Assembly (NCBI GenBank): GCA_021399445.1
Contig: JAJTUQ010000004.1
Location: 2,356,001-2,420,000, forward strand
From: Xylogone sp. PMI_703
Taxonomy: Eukaryota > Ascomycota > Leotiomycetes
Length of the DNA stretch: 64,000 nt
Reading direction: 5' to 3'
The position numbers and the translations under genes were made by a program. Shown here one piece after another: positions 1-10,915 of this stretch; position 1 is the first letter of the stretch; each line of letters opens with the position of its first letter. The notes beneath the pieces are model-generated. The model saw only the letters and a program-made list of their open reading frames with translations. It made no database searches and was not told the DNA's origin.

Positions 1-39
1 TCGGGGCTTTTATCACGCTCGCAAGTTGTTTATTCGTAC

Positions 40-486
40 TTAGCTTTGCAATTCATAGTTCTCTTCCTCCATATCTATCACATGCCCACCGAGTTTCTTC
101 CATCGGGGAAATTTCGTAGACTCGAAAACGCCCTCGAACCACTCCGACTCATCCTGAGCTTCATCACGCAACTCAACCTTAATACTACCACTAGCTACCC
201 AGAACTCTACAGAATCATTGGTGTGCTTGAAAAGCTGGAGAACATCAAGGCTTGATTTTTGGATATTTATAATATCGTCTTCGGTATAAATCCGCGAGTA
301 GCGCGTCACATCGCGAGCTTTAATAGACTCGCGCAGGTTCCTCCGAAGATTCGTTAAGGCGTCCTCGTTGGATTCTCTTTGAATGAAGACCAAGTGATGC
401 ATATCCAGACCAAACAAGTGGAAGAATTGCCAAAGCTGAAATGTTTTTCTGCTCGAAGTGGCGCGTGTGATTCGTGCTGCTGACAT
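40..486 (-). CDS. Small hypothetical protein, 148 aa
   Basis: Single uninterrupted reading frame from an ATG at 486 to a stop at 40, 148 residues. I do not recognise the family. The middle is charged and mixed (a segment rich in R, K, D and E around residues 35-75), and the second half has alternating hydrophobic residues of the kind seen in small alpha/beta folds, with FEGVFESTKFPRW near residue 120. No signal peptide or membrane segment is visible. The composition looks coding rather than random, but there is no motif to assign a function. The + strand frame lying opposite (46-255) is treated as a shadow. Confidence 0.5.
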   Translation of the reverse strand: MSAARITRATSSRKTFQLWQFFHLFGLDMHHLVFIQRESNEDALTNLRRNLRESIKARDVTRYSRIYTEDDIINIQKSSLDVLQLFKHTNDSVEFWVASGSIKVELRDEAQDESEWFEGVFESTKFPRWKKLGGHVIDMEEENYELQS

Positions 487-1067
487 TTTGTGTCCTGAGT
501 TGATATTAGAATGGCTTCCTTTGAAACTTAAAACTATGGACTAGGTGTGATACTGTAAAATGCTCTTTCTGAAAGATTGATGACTGTCGGAATGATTCCG
601 TACGGAATTAGTTACGGTTGGTAGCCGTGTAGAAACGGACAGATAAAACAAGCTCGATATTGGACCTAGATCCAGTGGTTAAACAAACCTCAAGAAATTG
701 TGCAAGTAGAAGTCTAGATTCTTCAACCCTTTCCACAATAAAGTTTCTTGTAACGAAGTCGCAGGAAACGTGGTGCACTTCAAGAAGACTAATCAAAAAT
801 GTCAGCAATGTGGGGCGTAGAGACATGGCATTACAGCAATCGGAAGTTTATTCGCAGCGGATACTTTCTCGAATAGGTCTGTGAAATGGCGGAGAGAGTA
901 GAGATACTGGCGTAGACTCAATTGGGTACCGGTAGATATTTCCCGCCAACTCGTAATCGCCACTGGCCTTTCAGAAGCCGCGAAAGATACTCTGAGGAGT
1001 AAATTATATTTAACAAGCTCCCAATTGCTAATACCAATAAGTATCTAAGAGTCTACGTATAAGCAAG
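487..1067. other. Gene-free spacer
   Basis: Short overlapping open frames on both strands around 608-884 start at weak positions and show no domain. I see no convincing gene, repeat or RNA here. Confidence 0.5.
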
Positions 1068-1655
1068 CTACTGCCCAGCCACACTAACTCTCCACTCATC
1101 TTCCAGAATCCCCAAGATAATCTCATCCCACCAGCGTCCATCCCGCCAAATAGCCTGTCTTAACCGTCCTTCTTCTTGAAACCCAACAGTTCTATATGTT
1201 TTAAGCGCACGCTCATTCCATTCGTAAGCCTCAAGTTGCACGCGGTGCAAGTTCGCTGTCCTAAAGCACCATCCCAATGCCCACCGCAAAGCCTCCGTCC
1301 CATAACCCTGCCCGTGTGCCTCGACTTTTAGCTCAATACCGAGTTCGCCGCATCTATTATGAGCAAGCTCTGCGGGGGTGCTCTTAACGCATAAAATACC
1401 AATTGGCTCAGGTTGCGATTCAGCTTCACTTGTGCTGCTACCCTGCTGTGACTTCTTGCAGATTACGACACAAAGATAACTGTCATCTAGTAACTTTCGG
1501 ATGGTTTCTATTGTCTTTTTCGTAATCGGATGCGGTAGCCCTTTCCAAGTGTTGAGAAACACGGCGGGGTTGGCGTGGAATGAGTGGTAAAAATCGTCAT
1601 CTTTAGGCGCATCGTAGGCACGGTATAGGAGTCTTTCCGATTGGAATAAATCCAT
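1068..1655 (-). CDS. GNAT-family N-acetyltransferase (RimJ/RimL type), 195 aa
   Basis: Probable acetyl-CoA-dependent N-acetyltransferase of the RimJ/RimL (Acetyltransf_3) branch, acting on an unknown amine or protein N-terminus. The protein opens with the family's usual SERLLYRAYD strand. It contains the acetyl-CoA loop region around EAHGQGYGTEALRWAL (the Q/R-x-x-G-x-G/A signature appears as QGYGTEA) and ends with the expected RVQLEAYEWNERALKTY and GFQEEGRLRQA motifs. The first ATG in frame is at 1655. The frame stays open another 28 codons upstream (to a TTG at 1739), but those residues do not resemble the family, so the ATG is preferred. It is one of four unrelated GNAT genes in this window. 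Substrate cannot be deduced. Confidence 0.85.
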   Translation of the reverse strand: MDLFQSERLLYRAYDAPKDDDFYHSFHANPAVFLNTWKGLPHPITKKTIETIRKLLDDSYLCVVICKKSQQGSSTSEAESQPEPIGILCVKSTPAELAHNRCGELGIELKVEAHGQGYGTEALRWALGWCFRTANLHRVQLEAYEWNERALKTYRTVGFQEEGRLRQAIWRDGRWWDEIILGILEDEWRVSVAGQ

Positions 1656-2218
1656 GCTTGGCTTAAAATTGGATATACAGACTTTCCTATGGTCTATTGG
1701 AGGGAAGGTGGTGAGCGTGGCTCGCAACTTTAATGCCAATGATTGACGTAGCTGGTTGTACAGTATGAGATAGATAAATCGCTTTACTCAGAGAGTGAAA
1801 TGAACAGGTGAGATACGATAGACTGTCAAAGTATTTTATTCTATCGCTATTACTCTAGGTATATTATAATTATAATGCACCCGCATTCGATGTGCTGTGA
1901 TGTGATACGTATCTGGTGGGTAAGGCGCGCTATTGCGCGGAGTGAGTCAGCCGGTGAGAGTGGATATGAAGCCACAAAACCGCCATCTCCATAACGCACT
2001 CAAAACAACAATGATTATAGCTAGCCCTGACATGACAAAATTGCACCGATGAGAATATGAGGTATATCTATATTGAACTAGTGGTATCCTAAGCAAAGAA
2101 CCAATTTAAATGACATGTTCTTCAGTGGTATATAGGTTTTGCCATTATGCTGTTCTCGCATCATTCCTCATCCACGTCCATCCCACCGATATCCAAAAGC
2201 TGTCTGTCCTAAATTTCA
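1656..2218. other. AT-rich spacer
   Basis: Contains short TA/AT runs near 1855-1880 but no supported gene. It separates the GNAT stop-proximal and MFS stop-proximal sides; both flanking genes are on the minus strand. Confidence 0.4.
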
Positions 2219-3858
2219 TCATAACGTGTATCGATAGAATGGACTCAAGTCTCCAAGCTCCAATAGCTCCTGCTCTGTGTACTGTGCTCTGATACCTTCC
2301 TCTCCTTCTCTAGCCATGAGCTCATCCCGCCTCTTATTTTCCTTGCGATAAATAACCCGCAGTGCGTAGGCTGCGATAATAGAAGCCACAGATATTCCTA
2401 AACTGGTCCCGAATCCTGCTGGGTATCTCGGCGCTTCTTTTGAGAAATAAATGTTGCTTCCACAGATACCACCCATATTGCCGATGGACGATAACAGTGC
2501 CATGCCGACAGCACGCTTGGAGGATGGAGCGAGGTTATTACCGATCAAAGTGACAATACAAACGAAGGGGGAGTATAATCCAGCAGCAATGAGGAACAAG
2601 AAAAAGTAGGTCACGCCAGAGAGTCTCGGATGCGGGATTGCAAGTTCACCGATGAAGCCCACCACTGCGATAGCGAAGCCACCCATGATAAAAGGGGTAC
2701 GCTGTTGAACCCGATCGGACCAGAATGCCGCAACGACAGTAGCAAGCAAACCAAAAACATAGATAGGTACTGTTAGGAGCTGTGCATTGGTAGAACTATA
2801 GCCCATTTCCAACAGAACCGTAGGGACAGTTGCTGTAAAGCCGTAAGTACCGATTGTGCAGCCCCAGAAAGGAATGATGCCCAGCCAGATCCTCCAGTCC
2901 GCGAAAGCACTCTTGATATGATGAGTGCGGATCTTGTCGGCATTGGTAACGCGGCCGTGGCCGGAGCCGGTCTGGAGTGCGATACGATTGACGATCCACT
3001 CACGCTCTTGTGGTGTAAGAAACTTGGCTGTCTCGGGCTTATCTGGGAGAAGGAAATAGAGGCTGAATGAAACCGCGACGGGCACGAGACCTTCGAGAAT
3101 GAAGATCCACTTCCAGCCTCCCAGACCTGAGATGCCATCCATGTGCTCGATCGCGAAAGCAAGCAGGCCAGAGAAGGCCCCTGAGAGGGATGCTGCAGCA
3201 TAGAAGATGGCCATGCGTTGCTGCACCTCATAGCGCTTGTACCAGATGGTGAGCAGATATGTGGCAGCAGGAAAGAACCCTGCCTCAGCAACTCCCAAGA
3301 AGAAACGGGCAATTACGAGGCCCTGGTAGCTGTTCACAAGACCCATGAGGGTCATCACCGTACCCCAGGCTAAGCACAGAAGGGATATCCAGATAGATGG
3401 CCGGAGAACTTTCAGCACAATGTTGCTGGGGACTTCGAATATCGAGTATGGAACGAAGAAGACCGTCAGAGCAGTATTGTATCTCATGCCGTAAAGGTTG
3501 AGGTCGTCGGACATGCCCGCGATTTTGGCATTTCCAATGTTGCTTCGGTCGACATAAGCGATGCTAGTTGGGAATTCATCAGTAAGGGGATCCAGAATCC
3601 TCGTGGGAGCAAAAGTACATACAGGTAGAGAACACTCAGCAATGGGATTAGACGGAAATCGACCTTTCTCAAAATCCGCTTGCCCTCTTGCTCAGAGATT
3701 TGGTCGTCTGTGATGACTTCATCCGGGGACAGACCTGCATCAAGAGTTCGTAGTCCATTCTCACTCTTGGGTCCCAGCTCGGGGCTGGAACGAGTCTCGG
3801 TGTTCTTCTCCTCGTTGCCAAACTCGAGATGCTCCTTGTTGTCGTTCTTGTCAGCCAT
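2219..3858 (-). CDS. MFS transporter, anion:cation symporter (Dal5/TNA1-like) family, 526 aa
   Basis: Plasma-membrane permease of the ACS branch of the major facilitator superfamily, which in fungi imports organic anions such as allantoate, nicotinate, pantothenate or tartrate. Two exons: 3858-3623 and 3563-2219. The 59-bp intron (3564-3622, GTATGT..CTAG) restores the family hallmark LIAYVDRSNIGNA at the end of the first membrane helix; without splicing the frame ends early. After the hydrophilic N-terminus (about 65 residues) come about twelve hydrophobic segments, with the loop RFFLGVAEAGFFPA diagnostic of this family and the usual GGWKWIFILEGL after helix 6. Length is normal for the family. 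The upstream 300 bp are GC-rich and carry a palindrome (see 4176). Substrate is not predictable. Confidence 0.92.
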
Positions 3859-4175
3859 TTTCGATGGAATTCACAGAAGGAAGCTGAAGAGGAAGGTGTG
3901 AAGGAAGAGCAAGAGAACAAGAGGGCAACCCCATCTTTGCCTGTTATATAGGAGAAAACCTGGGGGGCCCCATCAGATCGACCGTGTGCATCAAATCATC
4001 ACCAGCGCGTGAGGCCATCAAGGAGAGACTTGCTCCATCGCGGTCTGGGCAGTCTGGGGTAGCTGGAGCCGGTAGCCAATCTGGGGTACAACCTCGCTGC
4101 TCCCCAGCGCGGATGTGGGGTTTTTTCCAGCCGAGGCTGCTCCCGACGCCCTCAATCTCGTCCGCCGAGGGTTTA

Positions 4176-4187
4176 TCCCGATCGGGA
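4176..4187. promoter_or_regulatory. Perfect 12-bp palindrome TCCCGATCGGGA upstream of the MFS gene
   Basis: TCCCGATCGGGA reads identically on both strands and contains CCG-N2-CGG, the inverted-triplet layout bound by many fungal Zn2Cys6 regulators. It lies about 320 bp upstream of the MFS start at 3858, in a locally GC-rich stretch (3950-4250) that also has two copies of TCTGGGGTA (4053 and 4080). That it is a regulator site is inference. Confidence 0.35.
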
Positions 4188-4634
4188 AAGGGCTTGTACC
4201 AATGTATCTCCACCACGCTTTTGTGCTTCACCCCCATTTTGCTGCAATCACAGTACTCTGACCATCCATTCATTCCTCTCAGCTTCTAGTAGATAGATTT
4301 TCGCCTGTATCTTGGCTTATGCCGTTCTCCTTGCTCTAGCTTAATATACAATCCTGCATTATGCATCTGCCATCTTGCGTCTGATTGTTGTCGATCCGCT
4401 ATTGGAGGTTTAGCCAGGTAGGTGTGTGGACATATGAGGTGCAGTGCACATCTTCCACAGGCCTGTTACGCATGCCAAGGGATCCAGGGAGTCGGGATGA
4501 CACATAACTCTGCCCGGGATGGGATGGAATGGACATGCTGGGCCTCATGGGGACTGTACTTATAGCTCAATTCTTCGTTGATCACGTGCATATCACATGA
4601 CGTATGTTACGTGCAACCACTTTGTGGGTCGTCT

Positions 4635-4940
4635 TTAACAGGTAATCGTATTAGGAACAGAGGTTATCTCATTTAGAACGGAAAGTAAAGCCGGTGAAGG
4701 ATAAGCAAATACCTGGAGGCCAGTACTGCCGGAGAAATTTGCGCTCAGAGATTCTGGCAGCCGGATAAGGCCGTCTAAATATTTGGAAATAGAAGATCCT
4801 TCCTGTTCGGCACACCAATATATCTCTACGGCTGTACGTTCAAGATAGATGATGGGCAGAGCTGAAGCTGCAAAAATGAATACGGAAAGAAGGGGAATAT
4901 GCGCAAAGAAAGAAGTGAAGAGCTTGAGAAGTAATTTCAA
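4635..4940 (-). pseudogene. Open frame without ATG, hydrophobic N-terminal segment; possible gene fragment
   Basis: A 101-codon open stretch begins at a TTG (4940) and starts with a long hydrophobic segment resembling a signal peptide or membrane helix (VFIFAASALPIIYLE). No ATG is available in frame. A GTATTTGC donor-like site follows SGSTGLQ, so the last 30 codons may be intronic. No family recognised. It could be an exon of a decayed gene or chance. Confidence 0.2.
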
Positions 4941-5526
4941 TTAGATTGCAGCAGATTATTTGGAAACAAACTCTAACGACGATTGGTCCGCCCCTATTTT
5001 AGCCTCGGGCAAAGTTAAAGTGTTTATAGGCCGCTGATTGGATCATAGATGGTTAAATAGCAAATAAGGACTGTTCTCAGGGACCAATTCTGGTAATGCT
5101 TTTGAAATTCTAGAACCTCAGCTATGAGCAGCGATAACTCTAGAGCTTCTAATAAGTTTTCTTTGGATCTTCAATGAGCTACTACTCTATTCATTTTGCA
5201 GAGTGATAACTTATTTGTGGTGAGGTCTCGAGAGTTTTTTCATGAAGCGGTTAATGACCAGCTCAGAGAAGCGTCAGATTGAATGGATATGCAGAGCTAT
5301 AAAGATCTGGAGGGAAATTCTTTCGTCAACTAGGACGATTAGATATACATGACTAAGGAGGTATTTTGTGCTTTATAGTTGCTAATCTTACAGCTGGGAG
5401 CCGTAACGATAACCCTCTATGATGACGCGGCGGCACAGCGAGACTACTACGTGGTATGAGGAGCATACAGACATTTCGTTTGACAGCATGGCTGGAATCT
5501 GCTACCCGTGTTTCCGAGAGAATACT

Positions 5527-5900
5527 TCATTCAGGCCCTATTAAACTCCTGCCACATCTGTGCTCTACTCTATTACCTAAAGAGGCATTTATGCGTGCTG
5601 TGAAAATATGGTGCCTAACTGAAATCGGATATACCCGTTTTCGGAACCGAACCAGGGTTAAGCCAAAACTTACCCATCTCAACAAGACTGACGGTATCTC
5701 CAAAGAAATATCTGCCTCGCTCTGAGATGGTTCCCAAAGCTTTGAGTTCCTCATGAGCGGCATTTTGTTTCTTCGGCGGAAAAATCAGCCGAGGAAGTGG
5801 CTTTCTCTTTGTAGAGACATGGAACACCCTGTCTTCCCACGCAATCCAAACTCGCTGGATACTTTTAGTCTTCCGTAGGAGATGTGAAAGTTATGCAATG
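5527..5900 (-). pseudogene. Glutathione S-transferase C-terminal-domain relic
   Basis: On the minus strand the frame ending at 5615 reads RVWIAWEDRVFH, then EELKALGTISERGRYFFGDT and SLVE. This pattern matches the all-alpha C-terminal half of fungal GSTs (typically R-[VL]-x-W-x-x-x, then E-E-L-x-x-L...YF-x-G-D-x-x-SLVD). A GTAAGT donor directly follows SLVEM, and a TTTCAG acceptor lies about 50 bp on, after which the other frame stays open to 5527. The catalytic thioredoxin-fold N-terminal half is not found upstream: the sequence between 5900 and 6700 is full of stops and has no CPY/S-type motif. I read this as a truncated, decayed GST. The family match rests on a short segment and is tentative. 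Confidence 0.4.
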
Positions 5901-6932
5901 TATCTTTACCTGAGTGAATGTGCGAAACTCCCCCAAAGCTAATCTGTTAGTCTCCCGGGTCATAAACTACGTGGATGTAATATACGTACCCAAGCGGCCC
6001 TCAAACAACACCATCAAAAATTTGCTGGCTCATGACAGTAGCTGCTACCAAGTCAATTATACTGGATGCAGAACAGGGCTAGAAATGGACATTTTGATGG
6101 GCATAGAAACAAGATAGAAACAGACGGCATTAAAGAAGCTTTTGGCCATAGATATCCAGATAATCGAAATGGAAAAATGCATCAACACCCTTGATCATAT
6201 ACTAAATCTCATCCAAAGTCTGATTTCCTTGACAATCACCTTCGTATACTCCCAAAACACAGCTCGCCGTGCGGCCGTACCCACCGCGTCTGCGTCGTTT
6301 GGCGCCCTTCTGACACATAGACGACGTTTATAATTCCAAATTCTTTACGGCGCTATCTCGGATTCCGGATGGTGCCAAGCAATAGCTGAGTTCTCTATTG
6401 ATGCGGTAATCGCCAGGCCAGAAATTATTGGAGCGATATACTCTACCATGTCACCAACTCTTCTGGCTTGCATCCCTCAGTCCTGCACTGAGATAGCCAC
6501 GCCCGTGGTGGTCGAGACGGTTCCATGCCAATCTCCTGAGAGTGATTCCAAATACTGCGTCGCAAATAAGCTCCTGCAGATCATCTTGATGCTATTGTAT
6601 GTGCTTCGAGAGTCATGGGCCAAACATTTGATGCGCATATGACTCCAGATGTGAGTGGAGTGGATCTCACGCCCTGCTGCCAACAACGCTGTTGAGGTGT
6701 TTGAAAAAGTCAAATCCCGATGAAAACACAGCGTGATAATAGAGAAGGTCTTCTGTGTTTGCTGATCATGGAGGATATAAAGAGTGCGAGTATCCTCCTC
6801 AAGGCTCTCTTCTCAACCCATAATCAGCATCGAGATCAGAAGAACGGAACAAAAATATCCACCGCTCAACCTAATTCAGTTTTTGCATTAAAACAACACT
6901 ATCAGCACTTATTACTTAAATAATTGCCCAAG
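5901..6932. other. AT-rich spacer with no supported gene
   Basis: Short frames on both strands (5914-6117, 6142-6333, 6448-6713) lack domains and good starts. It may hold the decayed 5' part of the adjacent GST relic, but I cannot show that. Confidence 0.4.
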
Positions 6933-7462
6933 ATGCCTTCTGGAAGCTGTGCCTGTGGAAAGATCACCTACGAATACTCCGGTATGTATCATCCCGTGCC
7001 TGTATCGTATTCTTCTGAATATATAATGATAATTGCAATCACAGGTGAACCTGCTTTGACTGCCTTATGCCACTGCCCAGACTGCCAGAAATGGACGGGT
7101 TCGGCCAACACGACCAACGTAGCCGTCCCCACGACTGCTTTCAAGCTTCTCACGGGAACTCCTAAAGCTTGGACAAGGAAAGCACTTGCTGGAAAGCCCC
7201 ATCCTCATTATTTCTGCGGTGGTAAGTTCTACAATCCTCTTTGATAGACTTGTAGTGGGGGAGACTCTAATGATAGACAATAGATTGCGGTTCTTCGCTT
7301 TACTCTCAGCCCGAGGGAATGGCCGGTACTACACTGATCAAGTCTGGGACGTTGGATAACGGGGCCTCTAATATCAATATTGCAGCGGAGCTCTTCACAA
7401 GGAATCGAAAAGGTTTCCTTACGGCTATCGAAGGTGCCCAGCAGGCTCAGACGATGGTATAA
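6933..7462 (+). CDS. GFA-domain (glutathione-dependent formaldehyde-activating enzyme / Mss4-like) protein, 134 aa
   Basis: Small zinc-binding enzyme of the GFA/CENP-V family, in which some bacterial members were proposed to condense formaldehyde with glutathione; the role in fungi is mostly unknown. Three exons: 6933-6981, 7045-7221, 7284-7462. The introns are 63 and 62 bp (GTATGT..ACAG and GTAAGT..ATAG). The joined product shows the family's cysteine ladder: SCACGKITYE at the start, LCHCPDCQKWTGSA in the middle and FCGDCGSSLYSQPE, the last created only by splicing. These cysteines form the two zinc sites. The ATG at 6933 is preferred to an upstream TTG. Length is normal for fungal members (130-140 aa). 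Confidence 0.92.
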
Positions 7463-8299
7463 ATGAAGAAGTGTCTACACAGATCGTATTATCGTCGGTA
7501 TCCCTCCACGTAATATGTATCTAGCGTGACATTATAAGGTGTTAAAAGATAAGAAGTAGATAGTTTGAAAAATAAAAGGAAGTTTTGAAGGAATGTCGCG
7601 TTCAAATAAGGTTCAATGCTGATTATTCAACATTTGTGACCAGGTGCGGCTGCTTCTTCTCGAGATTATTAATCTACATCCTAAGTCTTATTACGATTAA
7701 CCATGTCTTCTCACTATTTAGTAAATAAAGAGTAGACCTTTACTTCGCTTGGCTTCCCTGTGATATTATCTCAAGGTTTTGTATAGCAAGTAGGCATCGA
7801 TTACTTTTTCACCCTAAGCAACTTCTGCGGGTAAATTGCGAAGCAACACAATAACGTCGATCTCGTCAGAATCCCCGCAATTCTCCAAACTCGGAGTATG
7901 CAGTCACTTGGACGCATATTGCTACGGATAAATATGATGAGCAACTCTATTGGTGCGCATCTACACAGTCGTTCGTACTCTCAAGTACCGACACCGAAGA
8001 TTCCTGCCATTGGTGTATTTGTACCACTATACCTTTTTGAAGATCACCTCATTGTAAAGACACAAGGTATACGGGATGTCAATATCTGAGAATAGCTACC
8101 ATTGGAGTAATATTTCCTCTAGATTACTCCATTGTATCCAAATATGACGGATCTAGCAGCGCTGATATGGTTTATATTTTCGCCGTCTCATATTGGGCAC
8201 TATCCGAGAACTATTTCAAATATAAGTAAGTGCCAAAGGCTCATATCTGGGTAGAACTAATTCTATAATTCCGAATATCTACGAGTATAGGCAGTGATC
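7463..8299. other. Spacer; contains a small inverted repeat at 8104-8130
   Basis: No gene supported. GGAGTAAT (8104-8111) and ATTACTCC (8123-8130) can pair as an 8-bp stem with an 11-nt loop. It sits about 170 bp upstream of the GH43 start, and whether it matters is unknown. Confidence 0.35.
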
Positions 8300-9945
8300 A
8301 TGCTGAGATTTCTAGCTTTTCTTGTTTTGTTAACTACTTCAGCCGCTGTAGCTCAACATGAGTTAGATCATAGGTGTATGTGCAGTAATCTCAAAGATAG
8401 TACCTTCTTTGGCTAAAACTATATCTAGTGGCCGAGGATACCAGTCGTGCTCCAATATTTTCCAATCCTGTGTTATGGGAAGACCTCGCCGATCTGGATG
8501 TATTTCGGGTAGACTCTGCCTACTACTACTCGGCTTCAACAATGCACTACTCTCCAGGGGCACCTGTGCTTCGATCCTATGATCTCATTAACTGGGAGTA
8601 TATTGGTCATTCTCTTCCTACTCTTGGATTTCCAGGATTATCCACCAATTACAACCTCACAAATAACCAGCGGGCTTATGTGAAGGGAGTATATGCATCA
8701 TCCCTTCGATACCGTCTTAGCAATGGGTTATGGTATTGGATTGGCTGTATTGAATATACTCATACTTATGTCTATACGGCTCCATCCCCCTCTGGACCGT
8801 GGATCCAGCGCTCAAAAATCGATACTTGCTATTATGACTGTGGACTACTGATTGACGACGATGATACTATGTATGTTGCATACGGTGGAACTAATATCTC
8901 CGTTGCCCAATTGACTCCAGACGGACTGAGCGAAGCGAAAACCACCCCAGTCTGGAATTCTCCAGATAGTATAGGGACAGTGGAGGGAAACCGCTTCTAC
9001 AAGAGAGACGGGAAATACTACATTCTTGTGGATCACCCTGCAAATGCCGAATACGTTCTCATGTCATCCAGTGTCCTCGGCCCCTATAGCTATAAAGTTC
9101 TTGTAAATAGCATCGTCTCGCCTGTATCCGGCAGCGGCAACCCTCATCAAGGCGGCCTTGTGGATACCCCAAGTGGTGATTGGTACTATATGGCGTTCAT
9201 TGATTCTTATCCAGGAGGGCGCGTTCCAGTGCTTGCACCAGTGACATGGGGAAATGATGGGTTCCCTGTGGTAACTACGGTGAATGGAGATTGGGGAAAG
9301 CAATATCCCTATCCTGTAGCTCCACATCCTTTACCATCTCTTATCGGCACTGACTATTTCCCTGGGAATAGTTTAAGTCAGCGCTGGGAATGGAATCACA
9401 ATCCTGATTTAACGAAGTTTAAAGTGCATGATGGTTTAAGACTATATGCAGCAACCATAACAGAAGACATATACCAGGCACGCAATACCCTTACTCACAG
9501 AATCCATGGCCCTCAATCCAGAGCAACCATTGTCATAGACTATAGGAACATGTTTGATGGTGATAGAGCTGGCTTCTCTCTCTTTAGGGATCAATCTGCA
9601 TGGATTGGCATCGAGAGGAATGGCCATGCATTTACAATTGTCATGAAAAATGGGATTAATATGAACACTGACTGGACAACTAACAACACGGGCGTGATAG
9701 CCGCAAGCAAGCCAATAAGCAAAGGTAATGTCTGGCTTCAAATAACCGCGGATATACGGTCTGGAGGTACTTACGAGGCTGGATTTGCTTATAGCACTAA
9801 TGGTCTCCAATTCACTTCCCTTGGCCCTACCTTTGAGATGGATACAGCCTGGCAGTTCTTCATGGGCTATCGATGGGGTATATTCAACTACGCTACGAAG
9901 TCTTTGGGGGGATGGGTCGATGTTTTGTCATTTACTCAAGAATAG
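8300..9945 (+). CDS. Secreted glycoside hydrolase family 43 (beta-xylosidase/arabinofuranosidase type), 530 aa
   Basis: Predicted extracellular hemicellulase: inverting hydrolase of the five-bladed beta-propeller GH43 fold, likely trimming xylan or arabinan side chains. Two exons: 8300-8375 and 8429-9945. The first exon gives a clear signal peptide (MLRFLAFLVLLTTSAAVA). A 53-bp intron (GTATGT..CTAG) joins it to APIFSNPVLWEDLADLDVFR, whose Asp is the expected general base. The second acidic site is DCGLLIDDDDTMYVAYGG, and the general-acid Glu is in TVEGNRFYK. The N-terminal propeller covers roughly residues 30-320. A C-terminal beta-sandwich (concanavalin-like, common in GH43 xylosidases) runs from about 345 to the end. 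Without the small first exon the enzyme would lack a secretion signal. Exact substrate is not determined. Confidence 0.93.
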
Positions 9946-10108
9946 CTAGGAGCGATAGTGCTCTCTGATGAATAAATATCCAGCAATTGGGGCATAAATA
10001 TATGCGTATCTTTCACTACTGAAAATAGCAGTCCTAAATCTAACTTGCTTGCTCCACTCTATTGGAAGCATCTACGGTAGATGTGATAGTAACCTATCTC
10101 CATGGTGT

Positions 10109-10915
10109 CTAGTTGGCCTTCTGTGGTTGTCTAAGCATGGCCCAATATGGCGCCTCCCTACCTCCTCCCCACTTGCTAACATCAACCGCCCAGAAGTCAA
10201 CATCTACCCAGCCTAGCTTAAGATACAGTCCATGGCCGGCTTCCATAGCTTCTAAGTACGTTACCTTGGCTTCCGTATCCGCCAAATCAAGTACTTGTCC
10301 CAGCAGATGCGTGCCAAGGCCTTTCTTTTGATATGCAGGATCCGTTACCAGCATGTGTATTACTGTTATCATGGCTTAGCAAACCTAAAATGAGGGGACG
10401 TTGCTATACGTACTATAGTGCTCCGATTCCTTGTACCACTTCTCCTTTATTCCATCAAAACCTGTAAATATGGCATCTGCACAGTCGAGGTTTGTTCCTT
10501 CAGGGTATTTAGCAGCCCGAGCTTCTTCTGGTGTCTTATACTGGGCCTTCGAAGCTTTCTCAGCCTTTGCTCGTTCTTTCTTTTCTTCTTCAGTCATCAC
10601 GAATGGCGCTGCCCAAGTCATAAAAGCTACCATACTGCCCATCTCGGTATCCACTATCTTCGTTATCCTATATTCTCGTTGAGAAAATAGCTTTCCGAAG
10701 CGATTGATTAGCCAAGCTTCCTTGGAGGCATAGGAAACAGTAGCCGGAGGCATAAAAAACCTATACTTCCGTCAGATTACGTCTAGGTATAGAAATTTTA
10801 TAACATACTGAAAGACATAGGCATCCGAGAAAGCTTTGATATATAACTCAGCCATTGATTTAGCATCTGCTATGCTGCAGGGAAGCAGGGCAAACTGGGG
10901 ACTTGGAGTAGACAT
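10109..10915 (-). CDS. GNAT-family N-acetyltransferase, three exons, 235 aa
   Basis: Fungal GNAT of the type found near secondary-metabolite and defence genes; substrate unknown. Exons 10915-10809, 10760-10414 and 10362-10109. The introns are 48 bp (GTATGT..ATAG) and 51 bp (GTACGT..ACAG), and all phases agree. The N-terminal part carries ADAKSMAELYIKAFSD, usual for the first helix. Splicing creates IIHMLVTDPAYQKKGLGTHL, containing the acetyl-CoA loop (Q-K-K-G-L-G-T). EAMEAGHGLYLKLGW follows as beta-6/alpha-4. A charged insertion rich in E, K and A sits between the two halves (about residues 75-105), also normal in this fungal subgroup. The second donor GTACGT is good; the alternative acceptor AAG 12 bp earlier would also keep the frame. 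Confidence 0.88.

Noticed and set aside
2773..3312. Long minus-strand frame of 179 codons inside the MFS gene
   Set aside because: It overlaps the conserved transporter frame in another phase, with Ser/Arg-rich low-complexity translation and no domain; a shadow of the GC-rich coding region.
3944..4289. Overlapping plus and minus frames of about 100 codons
   Set aside because: They lie in the GC-rich promoter of the MFS gene, lack domains and mirror each other; composition effect.
8104..8130. 8-bp hairpin as a transcription terminator or riboswitch
   Set aside because: Eukaryotic context, short stem, no downstream signal; recorded only as a weak inverted repeat.
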